In this document: piece by piece, positions 23,852 through 32,977 of the stretch
Layout: each line of letters begins with the position of its first letter
Position numbering within the stretch: position 1 is the stretch's first letter
NCBI GenBank assembly: GCA_035946955.1
Contig: DASYYE010000505.1
Span: forward strand, 1-49,234
Reading direction: 5' to 3'
DNA: 49,234 bases
From: DASYYE01 sp035946955
GTDB lineage: Bacteria > Actinomycetota > Actinomycetes > Streptosporangiales > Streptosporangiaceae
Translations under genes and position numbers: made by a program
The notes under the pieces: generated by a model
Told to the model about the DNA's origin: nothing
Databases searched by the model: none
The model's input: only the letters and a program-made list of their open reading frames with translations

Positions 23852-24826
23852 ATGAGAGCCGCTGTATACCAGGGCTACGGCCCTGCCGCCGAGGTCCTGA
23901 CGGTGCGGGAGGTGGAGCGGCCGGAGCCTGGTCCAGGTGAGGTGCGGGTCAAGGTGGCGGTGTCCGGGGTCAACCCGACCGACTGGAAGAGCCGCGCCGG
24001 CCTGACGCCACGGCCCATCGACGACTTCCAGGTGCCGCACCACGACGGGGCCGGGGTCATCGATGCCGTGGGTGAGGGCGTGGACCCGTCGCGGGTAGGC
24101 CAGCGGGTCTGGGTGTGGTACGCGGCCATCGGCCGGTGGGGCACGGCAGCCGAGTGGACCGTGGTACCCGCGGGCCAGGCCGTCGGGCTCCCTGAGAACG
24201 CCTCGATGGCGCTCGGTGCCAGCCTCGGCGTCCCCGCCATGACCGCTCACTGGTGCCTGTTCGCAGACGGCCCCATCACCGGCCGGACGGTCCTGGTGGC
24301 GGGTGGGGCCGGCGCGGTCGGTCACTTCGCCATCGAACTGGCCGTGCGGGCCGGTGCCCAGGTCGTGGCCACCGCCAGTGGCCCGGAAAAGGCGGAACTG
24401 GCGCGTAAGGCAGGCGCCGCGCACGTGGTCAACTACCGTGACCCGGATGCGGCCGACCAGGTCCGGGCCGCCGTGGGCCCGGTGCACCGGGTCGTCGAGG
24501 TCAACCTCGGCGAGAACCTGGGCCTGGACCTGTCGGTCATGGAGCCGGGCTCAACGATCGTCACCTACGCCGCCTACCCCAATGACCCAGTGCTGCCGGT
24601 GCGCGCGTGCATGACCGCGAACGCGGTCCTGCGTTTCGTGCTCCTCTATGGCATCGGCCTGGACGCCCTGGGCCGCGCCGCGACGGACATCTCAGCTGCC
24701 CTGGCCGAAGGCGCGCTCACCGAGCTTCCCGTGCACCGCTTCGCCCTGGATGACATCGCCGCCGCCCACGAGGCCTGCGAAGCCGGCACACCAGGCAAGG
24801 TCCTGGTCATCCCCGAAAGCGCGTGA
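23852..24826 (+). CDS. Zinc-free NADPH:quinone reductase-like oxidoreductase
   Basis: 324-residue medium-chain dehydrogenase/reductase of the quinone oxidoreductase type, expected to reduce quinones or enones with NADPH. GroES-like N-domain (SGVNPTDWKSRAG, HHDGAGVIDAVGEGV) is followed by the Rossmann domain with VLVAGGAGAVGHFAIELA (about 150-170) and a C-terminal ALDDIAAAHEACEAGTPGKV. Catalytic zinc ligands of alcohol dehydrogenases are absent. ATG 23852 follows GAGAGGAG by 7-8 bases. The 3' side holds the 63-base repeats. Confidence 0.88.
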   Translation: MRAAVYQGYGPAAEVLTVREVERPEPGPGEVRVKVAVSGVNPTDWKSRAGLTPRPIDDFQVPHHDGAGVIDAVGEGVDPSRVGQRVWVWYAAIGRWGTAAEWTVVPAGQAVGLPENASMALGASLGVPAMTAHWCLFADGPITGRTVLVAGGAGAVGHFAIELAVRAGAQVVATASGPEKAELARKAGAAHVVNYRDPDAADQVRAAVGPVHRVVEVNLGENLGLDLSVMEPGSTIVTYAAYPNDPVLPVRACMTANAVLRFVLLYGIGLDALGRAATDISAALAEGALTELPVHRFALDDIAAAHEACEAGTPGKVLVIPESA

Positions 24827-24867
24827 GCTCCACGGGCTGCCCGAAGCCTTAACGATCATCGTGACCA

Positions 24868-25045
24868 TGATCGATGTGGCGTGGCGGACAATCTTTTGTC
24901 CGCCAGCGCACATCGATCACTGTGATGATCGTTGTGGCTCTTGGCGTGGGACGTTCTTTTGTCCGTGAGCGCACATCGATCTTGGTGGACAGGGTTGTGG
25001 GTTTTGCTTCGGGCCACCCTTTTGTCCGTGACGCTACATTCGTCG
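24868..25045. repeat. 63-base tandem repeat with hairpins
   Basis: Three diverging copies with exact spacing: TTTTGTCC at 24894, 24957 and 25020, each followed by a segment like GCGCACATCGATC. Copy 1 folds into a long stem: 24868-24891 pairs with 24896-24919 with a TCTT loop and only one three-base internal mismatch. Copy 2 keeps a weaker version; copy 3 is more degraded. The 63-base period keeps frames open on both strands (short repeats such as IDVRSRTK on - and SFVRERTSI on +), but no ribosome sites are seen. It lies between convergent genes and may act as terminator or REP-like element. Confidence 0.8.
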
Positions 25046-25104
25046 TCGGCTTCGAACCCCGCACCCCTCGCCCAGGGGTGCTGAGGGGCGTTACGGCGTG
25101 CTCG

Positions 25105-25695
25105 TCAGGAGCTGAAGCCGGGGATGCCGGTGCCGGACAGAGTCGTCGTCACCTGGAGGTAGACCGGGCCAGCCTTTGAGCAGGCCTGGAACGAGAACGG
25201 TATCTGTGCCGCGGTGGTGTTGTTCGGGGGGAAGACCCGGAGCGCCACCGCGGTCGTGGGCTGGCACACCGAGGGCGGGAAGTTGGCGACGGTGGTGATC
25301 TGCAGGAACACGTGGGCGGTGGCGCCGGGCTGCAGCGTCACCAGGGCCGGTGGGTGGGAGGCGTTCCTGCCTGCCGCGCTGCCAAGCTGTTTGCCGCCGG
25401 TGCCGAGCGCGGACACGCCGGGGTAGCCGAAGAGCGTGCAGGTCGAATGGGAGATGTTGGAGGTCTCGAGCTGGTAGGCGGCGCCACCAGCGAAGCCGTA
25501 GCCAGGGATGCCCAGCCAGGTGCTGAGCACGGACGTCGCGCACTGCGGCGTGGCGGCAGCAACTGGCTTGGCCTTGCCGACAGGGGCGGCGCCGTGGGTG
25601 GGTGCGGCCAGTGCCACGGCTGGCGCGAGTACAGCCGCGCACGCCAGCGCTGCGGTGCCGAGGACGCGGGGTGTGAGGCGGGTGGTGAGGTTCAT
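25105..25695 (-). CDS. Secreted DUF4232 protein
   Basis: 196-residue exported protein with a clear signal peptide (VLGTAALACAAVLAPAVALA, cleavage probably after ALA). The mature part matches DUF4232: CATSVLSTWLGI, SNISHSTCTLFGYPGVSAL, ATAHVFLQITT and a C-terminal Cys pairing segment. Members are secreted or lipoproteins of actinobacteria with unknown function. ATG 25695 is preceded by AGGGGGAA, 8 bases off. It lies 106 bases downstream of the MMPL gene on the same strand. Confidence 0.85.
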   Translation of the reverse strand: MNLTTRLTPRVLGTAALACAAVLAPAVALAAPTHGAAPVGKAKPVAAATPQCATSVLSTWLGIPGYGFAGGAAYQLETSNISHSTCTLFGYPGVSALGTGGKQLGSAAGRNASHPPALVTLQPGATAHVFLQITTVANFPPSVCQPTTAVALRVFPPNNTTAAQIPFSFQACSKAGPVYLQVTTTLSGTGIPGFSS

Positions 25696-25801
25696 GATCT
25701 GAGTTCCCCCTGGAGATCGGTCCAAGGCCAGTTGTCGACGGCCGGACATGAGGACCATTACATGAAGTAAGACGGAAGAAACGCCCGGTTGGTTGGGGCG
25801 C

Positions 25802-28129
25802 TCAAGCCGGCATGCGGCTCCGGGTGCCACTGGTTTGCTGGGGGACCCCCCGCTCCGGCTTGGCCGTGGCAGCGGTGCCGTGGGCCGAGGGCCACCAGTT
25901 CCACCGGCCCAGCAGCGCGACCGTGGACGGCACCAGCAGGGTGCGGACCAGGAACGCGTCCATGAGGATGCCGATCGCCAAGGCGGCGAGGATGTCCTGG
26001 TACACGCCAGCTCCGGGCTGCCCGGTCTCCACCACCGCAAAGACACCAAAGGTCCCGGCGAGGACGAGCCCGGCCGAGGTCACCGTCGAGCCGGTCCGCT
26101 CCAGGGCCTGGGTCACCGCCTGCCGCAGCGGCACCCGGTGCGCCTCTTCCCGGATACGCGTCATGACGAGGATGTTGTAGTCCTCGCCCAGAGCCAGCAG
26201 GAACACGAACATCAGGAACGGGATGATGTAAGGGAGCCCGCTGGCGCCCACCGCATCCTGGAAGACCAGCACGGACAGGCCGAACGCGGCCAGGTAGCTG
26301 AGCCCGACCGAGGCGACGAGGTACAGCGGGGCGACGAGACTGCGCATCACGAGCGCAAGCAGCAGGCCGATGACCGCGACCGCTACCGGGAAGATATGCA
26401 GCAGGTCCTGGTCGGAGGCCTGGATCACGTCGTAGTTGGCGGGTGCCTCGCCGGCTACGCCGGACTCGGCGGCGCCGGCGTTGCGTGCCACGGTGGCGAC
26501 CGCGGCCCGGATGGCAGGCACCTGGCCGAGCGCGGCGTTCGAGCCCGGGTCACCCACACTGAGCCCGGCATCGAACATCACAGTGCGCCCATCAGCGCTG
26601 ATGAACTGGGACTCCGCCCGGTACACGGCCCACGAGCCGGCTGGGACCGCGCTGGCCGCCGGTGGCAGGGCGGGCAGCGCGCGGGGGTCGCCCAGCGCCG
26701 CATGCAGGGCGCTCAGCCGCGCCACGGTGAGCGTGACCCCGTTGATGTCGAGCGGCCCGGCGAGGCTGGCGAACTGCGGGACCGCGGCCAGCCGCCGCTG
26801 CACGCCGGCCAGCGGCGCCAGTCCGCCGTCCCAGACCGGGCGGGAGAAGCGCAGCAGCACCTGCGTCGGGTTGCGGCTCGCGGTGGGGAAGTGGGCAGCG
26901 AGCGCTGCGTTCCCCGCGGCCGAGTCAGACCCAGCCGGGGCGGCGGGTGCACTGCCGAACCCGCCCGGCGTGTAACCGAGCACCGCCAGGGCCAGCAGGC
27001 CGAACCCGAGCACCCCAGCCGCCAGCGTCGTGGCGGGGCGGGCCACGATCCTGCTCGCCGTCCGGCCCCACCAGCCCAGCCGCCCGCTGCCCCCGGCCGT
27101 CCTGGATGGCCAGAAGGCCGCCCGCCCGAAGATGGCCAGCAGCGCTGGCATCAGCGTGAGGTCAGCGAGGAGCATGAGCCCGATGGCGACCGCCAGCGGG
27201 ATGCCGAGGCTGGAGTACAGCGCGCTGCTGGCCGCCACCAGCGTCAGCATGGCGGCCATCACGGTCGCGGCGGAGAAGGTGACCGACTCGCCGACCCGCG
27301 CCAGGGCGTGGGCGACCGCCTCCTTGGGGGAGCGGCCAGCACGCAGTTCCTCCCTGACCCGGAAGACCAGGAACAGCCCGTAGTCGGTGCCGGCCCCAAT
27401 GACGAGGATCAGCATCATCAGCTGGGTGAGCGAGGTCACCTGCACGCCGTGCCTGCCCGCCTCGGCGATCACCGGCCCGGCGAGCTGGGTGACGAGCACG
27501 GCGGGCGCAATCGTCAGCAGCGGTGCCAGCAGCGAACGGAAGACCACGAGCAGCAGGGCCAGGATGAACACGATGGACAGGTCCAGGGCCAGGCTGAGCG
27601 CGTGGGTCGACGACTTGCTGGCGTCGGCCTGGGCAGCCACCAGGCCGGCCAGGTGCGCGTGCAGGTCAGCCGGGAGCCCATTGCCGGCGATGGTGTGACG
27701 CAGGCTGGCGGCCAGGGTGTCCTCAGGGCCCTGGGTGCCGAGGTTGACATCAGCCATGACCTCCAGCAGCGCCGCCCGGTTGTCGTGGCTGACCCCGAGG
27801 TTCTGCACTCGCCGGACGTGGGCGACCTCCGCGAGGCTGACGGCCAAGCGGCTGATGGCCGTTGTGTCTGCCGCGGTGAGCGTGCCGCTGTCGCGGGCGA
27901 TGACCACCGGCACCGGCGTATCGCCCGGGTTCTGGAACGGCGCGGCCAGCCGCGCGGCGTGCAGGCTCGGGCTGGCGGCCGGCAGGGCACTGGCAGCGTC
28001 CTGCCGGGCGACGCTCGCCAGTGACGGCAGGAAGTGCTGGGCGGCGATGGTCGCGGCCAGCCAGGCCACGACCACCAGCCAGCTGAAGCGCGCGCAGGTC
28101 CGCCCGATGGCAGCGAAGAGCGTGTGCAC
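25802..28129 (-). CDS. MMPL/RND-family transporter
   Basis: 775-residue transporter of the MMPL branch of RND proteins, which export lipids or lipophilic compounds. Two repeats each hold one helix, a large outer loop and a cluster of five helices (around 180-335 and 575-740). Each cluster has the proton-relay-type motif: GAGTDYGLFLVFRVREEL and LGEDYNILVMTRIREEA. GTG start 28129 has GGGGA six bases upstream. It is divergent from the LuxR-type regulator, which may control it (inference from position). Confidence 0.9.
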   Translation of the reverse strand: MHTLFAAIGRTCARFSWLVVVAWLAATIAAQHFLPSLASVARQDAASALPAASPSLHAARLAAPFQNPGDTPVPVVIARDSGTLTAADTTAISRLAVSLAEVAHVRRVQNLGVSHDNRAALLEVMADVNLGTQGPEDTLAASLRHTIAGNGLPADLHAHLAGLVAAQADASKSSTHALSLALDLSIVFILALLLVVFRSLLAPLLTIAPAVLVTQLAGPVIAEAGRHGVQVTSLTQLMMLILVIGAGTDYGLFLVFRVREELRAGRSPKEAVAHALARVGESVTFSAATVMAAMLTLVAASSALYSSLGIPLAVAIGLMLLADLTLMPALLAIFGRAAFWPSRTAGGSGRLGWWGRTASRIVARPATTLAAGVLGFGLLALAVLGYTPGGFGSAPAAPAGSDSAAGNAALAAHFPTASRNPTQVLLRFSRPVWDGGLAPLAGVQRRLAAVPQFASLAGPLDINGVTLTVARLSALHAALGDPRALPALPPAASAVPAGSWAVYRAESQFISADGRTVMFDAGLSVGDPGSNAALGQVPAIRAAVATVARNAGAAESGVAGEAPANYDVIQASDQDLLHIFPVAVAVIGLLLALVMRSLVAPLYLVASVGLSYLAAFGLSVLVFQDAVGASGLPYIIPFLMFVFLLALGEDYNILVMTRIREEAHRVPLRQAVTQALERTGSTVTSAGLVLAGTFGVFAVVETGQPGAGVYQDILAALAIGILMDAFLVRTLLVPSTVALLGRWNWWPSAHGTAATAKPERGVPQQTSGTRSRMPA

Positions 28130-28237
28130 GTAGGGTCCCCGTTTCGTCAGGCGGCCCCTTGGAGGCGAGGCCGTTCCGCCACGCTAGGAGCGCACTGGAG
28201 GCCTTGACATCGGCGGAATTACTGACCGGGTACCTAC

Positions 28238-30565
28238 ATGCGGATGCTGCGCACGCCCGCACTACCCTCGGTGTCCATGGCCAGGCCAGCCCGCCGCACG
28301 GGGAACCTTCCTGCCGAGACGTCCAGCTTCATCGGCCGGCGCCGTGAGCTGGCGGAGGTCAGGAAGAGGCTCACCGAAGCGCGGCTGGTCACCCTCACCG
28401 GGCCAGGCGGGGTCGGCAAGACACGTCTGGCCGTCCGGGCCGCCACTGACCTGGTACGCGGCTTCCGTGGCGGCGGGTGGCTCGTCGAGCTAGCCGAGGT
28501 GGGAGACCCCGCGCTGGTCAGCAACGCGGTCATGGCAGCCCTGGACCTGCGGGACCAGGCCTCGGCCGACCCGGAGCACCTGCTGCTGTCCTACCTGGCG
28601 GACAAGGAACTGCTGCTGGTCGTGGACAACTGCGAACACCTGCTCGGAGCGGTCGCCGCGCTCGTGACCGGCGTGATGAAAGCCGCGCCGGGTGTGCGGG
28701 TGGTCGCGACCAGCCGGGAACCGCTCGCCGTGCCCGGGGAGCACGTGGTGCCGGTGCCGCCGTTCGAGCTGCCCGCGCCGCAACTGGCCGGGCCGCTCGC
28801 CCGGCTCGCGCAGAACGAGGCCGTCATGTTGTTCGTGGCCAGGGCGGCGGCGGCATCCGGGATGTTCGAGCTGACCCCTGGCAACCAGGCAGCCGTCGCC
28901 GACCTGTGCCGCAGGCTCGATGGGCTGCCGCTGGCCATCGAACTGGCCGCGGTCAGGACGCGGGTGCTGACGCCGCAGCAGCTCCTGCAGCGCCTGAGCG
29001 ACCGGTTCGGCCTGCTCAGCGGCGGGGGGCACGCTGCTGTGCCGCGTCAGGCGACCCTGCGCACCACCATCGAATGGAGTCACGACCTGCTGACCGACGC
29101 CGAGCGCGCCGTCCTGCGGCGCACGTGCGTGTTCGCGGGGCGGTTCGCCCTGGAAGACGCCGAGTCGGTATGCACGTCCGGGGACCTGGCCTCCTCCCGC
29201 GTGCTGGACCTGCTGTCTTCGCTGGTCGACAAGTCCCTGGTGGTGAAGGAGGACGCCGGGGATGTCGCCTGCTACCGCCTGCACGAGAGCATGCGTGAGT
29301 TCGCCAGGCTCAAGCTGCGGGAGGCGGCGGAGGAGGACGCCGTCGAGTTGCGGTGCGCGCAGTACTACCAGTCCGAGTGCGGTCGGCCCGCGCTGGCCGG
29401 GGAGCGGCTGGACGAGTGGCTGGCCTGGGTGGGTCTGGAGATCGACAACATCCGGGCCGTCCTCGCGTGGTGCCTGGCACGGGCCGACGTCCAGCACGGG
29501 ACCGAGTTGGCCCGGTCGCTGGGCTGGTACTGGATGACCCACGCGACCACCGAGGGCTCGCGCTGGCTGTCGGAGTTCCTCGCACTGGACGGGGCGACCA
29601 GCGAAGCGCGTGCCTGGGCACTGTTCATGCGCGGGTTCCTGGGTGTGCTCAAGGCCGACCCGGCCGCCGCCAGGCCAGCGTTGCGGGCAGCCGTGGCAGC
29701 CGCCCGGGAGTTGGCCCTGCCCGGCCTGCTCACCCAGGCGCTGTGCATGGGGTCGGTCGCCGAGGACATGGCCGGTGACCACGCGGCGGCCTGGAGCATG
29801 CTCGATGAGGCCCAGCTCACCACGGCCGACGCCGCTGACGTGCCCGGCCGGCTCGCGGTCCTGCAGGCCCGCTCGCTCCACGCCATGTTCCAGGCGGACC
29901 TGGACACGGTCCTATCCGCGTCGCAGGAGGGAGAGCGGCTGGCCAGGAAGGCAGGTGACTTCTACCGGCGCCAAGCCATGCTCATCAACCTCGCCACCGC
30001 CACGCTGCTCGCTGGCCGGCTCGACCAGTCCGCGCCGCTCCTCGCCGAGGCCCTCCAGGCCGCCCGCCAGCTCGACGACCGCGTCGCACAGTTCCATTTG
30101 GTCTACGCCTGTGGCTGCCATGCCACACTGTCCGGCCGCCCAGCGCTGGGAGCGAAGCTCTTCGGTGCCGCGGACACCATGCGAAGTGAGGTTGACGCGC
30201 AGGTCATGCAGTTCGCCGCGCCCTTTATGGACCGCGTGCGGCAAGACGCCGCCGCAGCTCTGGGAGCTGCGAAGTACGCGGCCGAACTCGAAGCGGGGAA
30301 GCGTCTCGACCGGGATGCGGCGGTCGGGCTCGCCCTCGGTCAGCCCGCCCGCGCCGCGACCCTGGACAGGGCTGGCACGGGGTTGCTGGGGGAGCGGGAG
30401 GCCGAGGTCGCCCGCCTGGTCGCGGAGGGCCTGACCAACAAGGAGATCGGGACTCGCCTGTTCATCTCCGAGCGCACCGTCGACAGCCACGTCCGTGCCA
30501 TCCTGAACAAGCTCGGCTTCAGCTCACGCGCCCAGATCGCCGCCTGGGTAGCCGCTGCCGGCTGA
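28238..30565 (+). CDS. Large ATPase LuxR-type regulator
   Basis: 775-residue STAND-type regulator. Residues about 28-60 hold FIGRRRELAEV and the P-loop LTGPGGVGKTRLAV; Walker B is LLLVVDNCEHLL. The middle is helical and TPR-like, and the C-terminus is a LuxR/NarL helix-turn-helix (EVARLVAEGLTNKEIGTRLF, SERTVDSHVRAIL). Such proteins act as ATP-dependent transcription switches for secondary metabolism or transport. No ribosome site supports ATG 28238; ATG 28277, just before the FIGR segment, is an alternative. TTGACA at 28205 may be its -35. It is divergent from the MMPL transporter. Confidence 0.88.
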   Translation: MRMLRTPALPSVSMARPARRTGNLPAETSSFIGRRRELAEVRKRLTEARLVTLTGPGGVGKTRLAVRAATDLVRGFRGGGWLVELAEVGDPALVSNAVMAALDLRDQASADPEHLLLSYLADKELLLVVDNCEHLLGAVAALVTGVMKAAPGVRVVATSREPLAVPGEHVVPVPPFELPAPQLAGPLARLAQNEAVMLFVARAAAASGMFELTPGNQAAVADLCRRLDGLPLAIELAAVRTRVLTPQQLLQRLSDRFGLLSGGGHAAVPRQATLRTTIEWSHDLLTDAERAVLRRTCVFAGRFALEDAESVCTSGDLASSRVLDLLSSLVDKSLVVKEDAGDVACYRLHESMREFARLKLREAAEEDAVELRCAQYYQSECGRPALAGERLDEWLAWVGLEIDNIRAVLAWCLARADVQHGTELARSLGWYWMTHATTEGSRWLSEFLALDGATSEARAWALFMRGFLGVLKADPAAARPALRAAVAAARELALPGLLTQALCMGSVAEDMAGDHAAAWSMLDEAQLTTADAADVPGRLAVLQARSLHAMFQADLDTVLSASQEGERLARKAGDFYRRQAMLINLATATLLAGRLDQSAPLLAEALQAARQLDDRVAQFHLVYACGCHATLSGRPALGAKLFGAADTMRSEVDAQVMQFAAPFMDRVRQDAAAALGAAKYAAELEAGKRLDRDAAVGLALGQPARAATLDRAGTGLLGEREAEVARLVAEGLTNKEIGTRLFISERTVDSHVRAILNKLGFSSRAQIAAWVAAAG

Positions 30566-30719
30566 CTCAGCGGGGCGGGTGCCGTCGACAAAGGATTGCG
30601 ACACGCCGCGCGGGTGCTTGCATCTCATTCCGGGCTCATTTGCTAACGCTGGGTTACCTTAGGAAATGTGTTTGCATGTGCAGTTCCACGTCGCTTAACC
30701 CGGCTCGAGCGAAGGCCAC

Positions 30720-30926
30720 ATGACAACCTCAGATCAGGCTGGCGACCGTGCGGCGGCTCCGGCCGACCACGCGGGCAGCCTATTGTGCCGCCTCCTCATG
30801 GACCACCCGGAAGTCGTCGACATCGAGATCGTCGGGCAGACCGACCTGCCTGACGCGATCGTCTACTCACTGGGAGTGTTTCTGCCCGGTGGCCGGGAAC
30901 TGCTGGTGGACGTCAGCGAGGTCTGA
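30720..30926 (+). CDS. Small acidic protein of unknown function
   Basis: 68-residue protein, MTTSDQAGDRAAAP then a better-structured half with LLMDHPEVVDIEIVGQTDLP and a final LPGGRELLVDVSEV. No family recognised. AAGG lies five bases before the ATG. The stop is separated from the convergent glutamate decarboxylase stop by one base. The region upstream (30566-30719) includes a lower-GC stretch that may hold its promoter. Moderately likely to be real because the codons show the same third-position GC bias as neighbours. Confidence 0.5.
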   Translation: MTTSDQAGDRAAAPADHAGSLLCRLLMDHPEVVDIEIVGQTDLPDAIVYSLGVFLPGGRELLVDVSEV

Positions 30927-30927
30927 T

Positions 30928-32328
30928 TCACAGGTGGTTGAAGCCACCTGCCTCTTCCTTGGTCATGGAGGTCATGACCGGGTGCTTGGCGAAATGGGCG
31001 ATGGCGTCGCGGAAGTCGTCGATCAGCAGTGAGGCCATGTCCCGGCTCACCCCCAGGCGGACCAGGATGCGCTGGACCGCGATGTCGGAGGCCGTGCCGG
31101 TGAGAGTGTAGGCGGGCACCTGCCAGCCGCGGGTGCGGAGCCGGTCGGCCAGGTCGAACAGGGTGTAGCCGGGGTCGGCGCCCTCGCGCAGCCGCCAGGT
31201 GACCGTGGGAATACCTGTGTCGGGCTCGCTGTCACACAGCAGCTCGAACGGGCCCAGCTTGACGATCTCCCTGGCGAGGTACTGGCCGACCTCGTAGGAC
31301 GCGTGGTGGATGCGCCGGTATCCCTCGTGGCCGAGGCGCAGGAAGTTGTAGTAGCTGGCGATGATCTGCCCGGCCGGGCGGGAGAAGTTGATCTGGAACA
31401 CCGGCATGTCCCCGCCCAGGTAGTTGACGTGGAACACGAGGTCGTCCGGGAGTTCCGCGCGGTCACGCCACAAGACCCAGCCGACGCCCAGCGGGGCCAG
31501 CCCGAACTTGTGCCCTGAGGTGCTGATCGACTTGACCCGGGGGAGCCGGAAGTCGAAGACCACATCGGGGGCGCAGAACGGGGCGAGGAACGCGCCGCTC
31601 GCACCGTCTACGTGGATGTCGATGTCCAGGCCGGTCCTGGCCTGGAGGTCGTCGAGTGCGGCGGCCAGGTCCGCGACCGGTTCGTAGGCGCCGGTGTAGG
31701 TGACGCCGAACGTCGGCATCACCATGATCGTGTTCTCGTCCACCCGCTCCAGCATCGAGTCAGGGTCCATGCCGTAGCGGCCGGGGGCCATCGGGACCTC
31801 GCGGATCTCCACGTCCCAGTAGCGGGCGAACTTGTGCCACACCACCTGCACCGGGCCGCAGACCATGTTCGGGCTGTCGGCCGGCTTGCCCTGCGCCCTC
31901 CGCTTGGCCCGCCAGCGCCACTTGGCCGCCATGCCCGCGAGCATGCATGCCTCTGACGACCCGATGCCCGAGGTGCCGACGGTGTTGGACGACTCGGGCG
32001 CGTGCCACAGGTCGGCGAGCATGTGCACGCACCGCCGCTCGATCTCGGCGGTCTGCGGGTACTCGTCCTTGTCGATCAGGTTCTTGTTGATCGCCAGCCC
32101 CATGAGGGTCATGACCTCGGGTTCGAGCCAGGTCTGGCAGAACGTGGCCAGGTTCTGCCGGGCGTTGCCATCGAGCATCATCTCGTCCGAGACCACCTGG
32201 AGCGCGTCTCTGGGAGCCGTCCCCCCTTGCGGGAAGCGGTACTTGGGGACGGGCCTGGTCAGTTCGCGGTCCGCGAAGACACAGTCGTCGAGTTGGTGCT
32301 TGACGCTGTAGCGCTCGTGCAATGGCAT
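30928..32328 (-). CDS. gadB: Glutamate decarboxylase
   Basis: PLP enzyme converting L-glutamate to 4-aminobutyrate and CO2, consuming a proton; in bacteria it supports acid resistance or GABA metabolism. The 466-residue length equals the common bacterial form. Landmarks are DEYPQTAEIERRCVHMLADL, TVGTSGIGSSEACMLAG, IDIHVDGASGAFLAPF and the PLP lysine in STSGHKFGLAPLG. ATG 32328 has GGGGGTG 8 bases upstream; the longer open frame is unsupported. No GABA antiporter gene is visible beside it. Confidence 0.95.
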   Translation of the reverse strand: MPLHERYSVKHQLDDCVFADRELTRPVPKYRFPQGGTAPRDALQVVSDEMMLDGNARQNLATFCQTWLEPEVMTLMGLAINKNLIDKDEYPQTAEIERRCVHMLADLWHAPESSNTVGTSGIGSSEACMLAGMAAKWRWRAKRRAQGKPADSPNMVCGPVQVVWHKFARYWDVEIREVPMAPGRYGMDPDSMLERVDENTIMVMPTFGVTYTGAYEPVADLAAALDDLQARTGLDIDIHVDGASGAFLAPFCAPDVVFDFRLPRVKSISTSGHKFGLAPLGVGWVLWRDRAELPDDLVFHVNYLGGDMPVFQINFSRPAGQIIASYYNFLRLGHEGYRRIHHASYEVGQYLAREIVKLGPFELLCDSEPDTGIPTVTWRLREGADPGYTLFDLADRLRTRGWQVPAYTLTGTASDIAVQRILVRLGVSRDMASLLIDDFRDAIAHFAKHPVMTSMTKEEAGGFNHL

Positions 32329-32414
32329 GGTCGGGCACCCCCTGGTCGAGGTCACTGGTTCGTCACGAGACGTTACCGAACATCGGGTGGCCTGTTCTCT
32401 GCCAGGGTGAGTGG

Positions 32415-32936
32415 GTGGCCCACGCGATTGAGATGTTCTTCGACGAGCAGGCCGACGCCGCGGTGCGCGGGCTGTGGCAGCGCCTGGCCGACGCGGGCCT
32501 GCCAAGCCCGGCGACGCTGACCCACCGCCAGCACCGTCCCCATGTCTCGCTCACGGTGGCCTCCTCGCTCGGGGGAGTGGACCTCGGGCCGCTGCGTGCG
32601 GTCCTGGCCTCCCGCCTGCCAACGTTGCGGCTGAACGTCCTCGGCGCGTTCCCCGGGCCGGAGCGGGTGGTGTTCCTCGGCGCCGTAGTCACTAGCGAGC
32701 TGCTCGCGTGCCACGCCAGCGCTCACGCGGCGCTCGCGGGTCAGCCGGTTGGGCACTGGCCCTACTACCTGCCGGGCAACTGGGTGCCGCACTGCACGCT
32801 GACGTGGGGCCTGGACACGGCGCAGGCGGCGCAGGCGTTCATGCTCCTGCGCGACTTCCAGCCGATCGTGGCGGTCGTGACATCGGCGGGGATCACCGAC
32901 TCCGAGACCGGGGAGATCACCCTGCTGACCCAGTGA
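32415..32936 (+). CDS. 2'-5' RNA ligase/2H phosphoesterase-like protein
   Basis: 173-residue member of the 2H phosphoesterase superfamily, recognised by two HxT/S motifs, HVSLTV (about residue 42) and HCTLTW (about 130). These enzymes cleave or form 2',5' or cyclic phosphate bonds in RNA or nucleotides; the real substrate is unknown. The GTG start yields the typical AHAIEMFFDEQADAAVR N-terminus. It is divergent from gadB. Confidence 0.8.
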   Translation: MAHAIEMFFDEQADAAVRGLWQRLADAGLPSPATLTHRQHRPHVSLTVASSLGGVDLGPLRAVLASRLPTLRLNVLGAFPGPERVVFLGAVVTSELLACHASAHAALAGQPVGHWPYYLPGNWVPHCTLTWGLDTAQAAQAFMLLRDFQPIVAVVTSAGITDSETGEITLLTQ

Positions 32937-32977
32937 CCTCCGGTGTATGGTCCATGAGCACGGCGAAGGGGGCGGGG

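Noticed and set aside
24849..25179. Short ORFs on both strands within the 63-base repeats
   Set aside because: Frames stay open only because the repeat period is a multiple of three; no ribosome sites and no known domain.
25793..28024. 743-codon + strand open frame
   Set aside because: Antisense shadow of the MMPL gene; His/Gln/Arg/Gly-rich low-complexity translation typical of high-GC antisense frames.
28490..29881. 463-codon - strand open frame
   Set aside because: Antisense to the LuxR ATPase regulator, which has clear Walker and HTH motifs.
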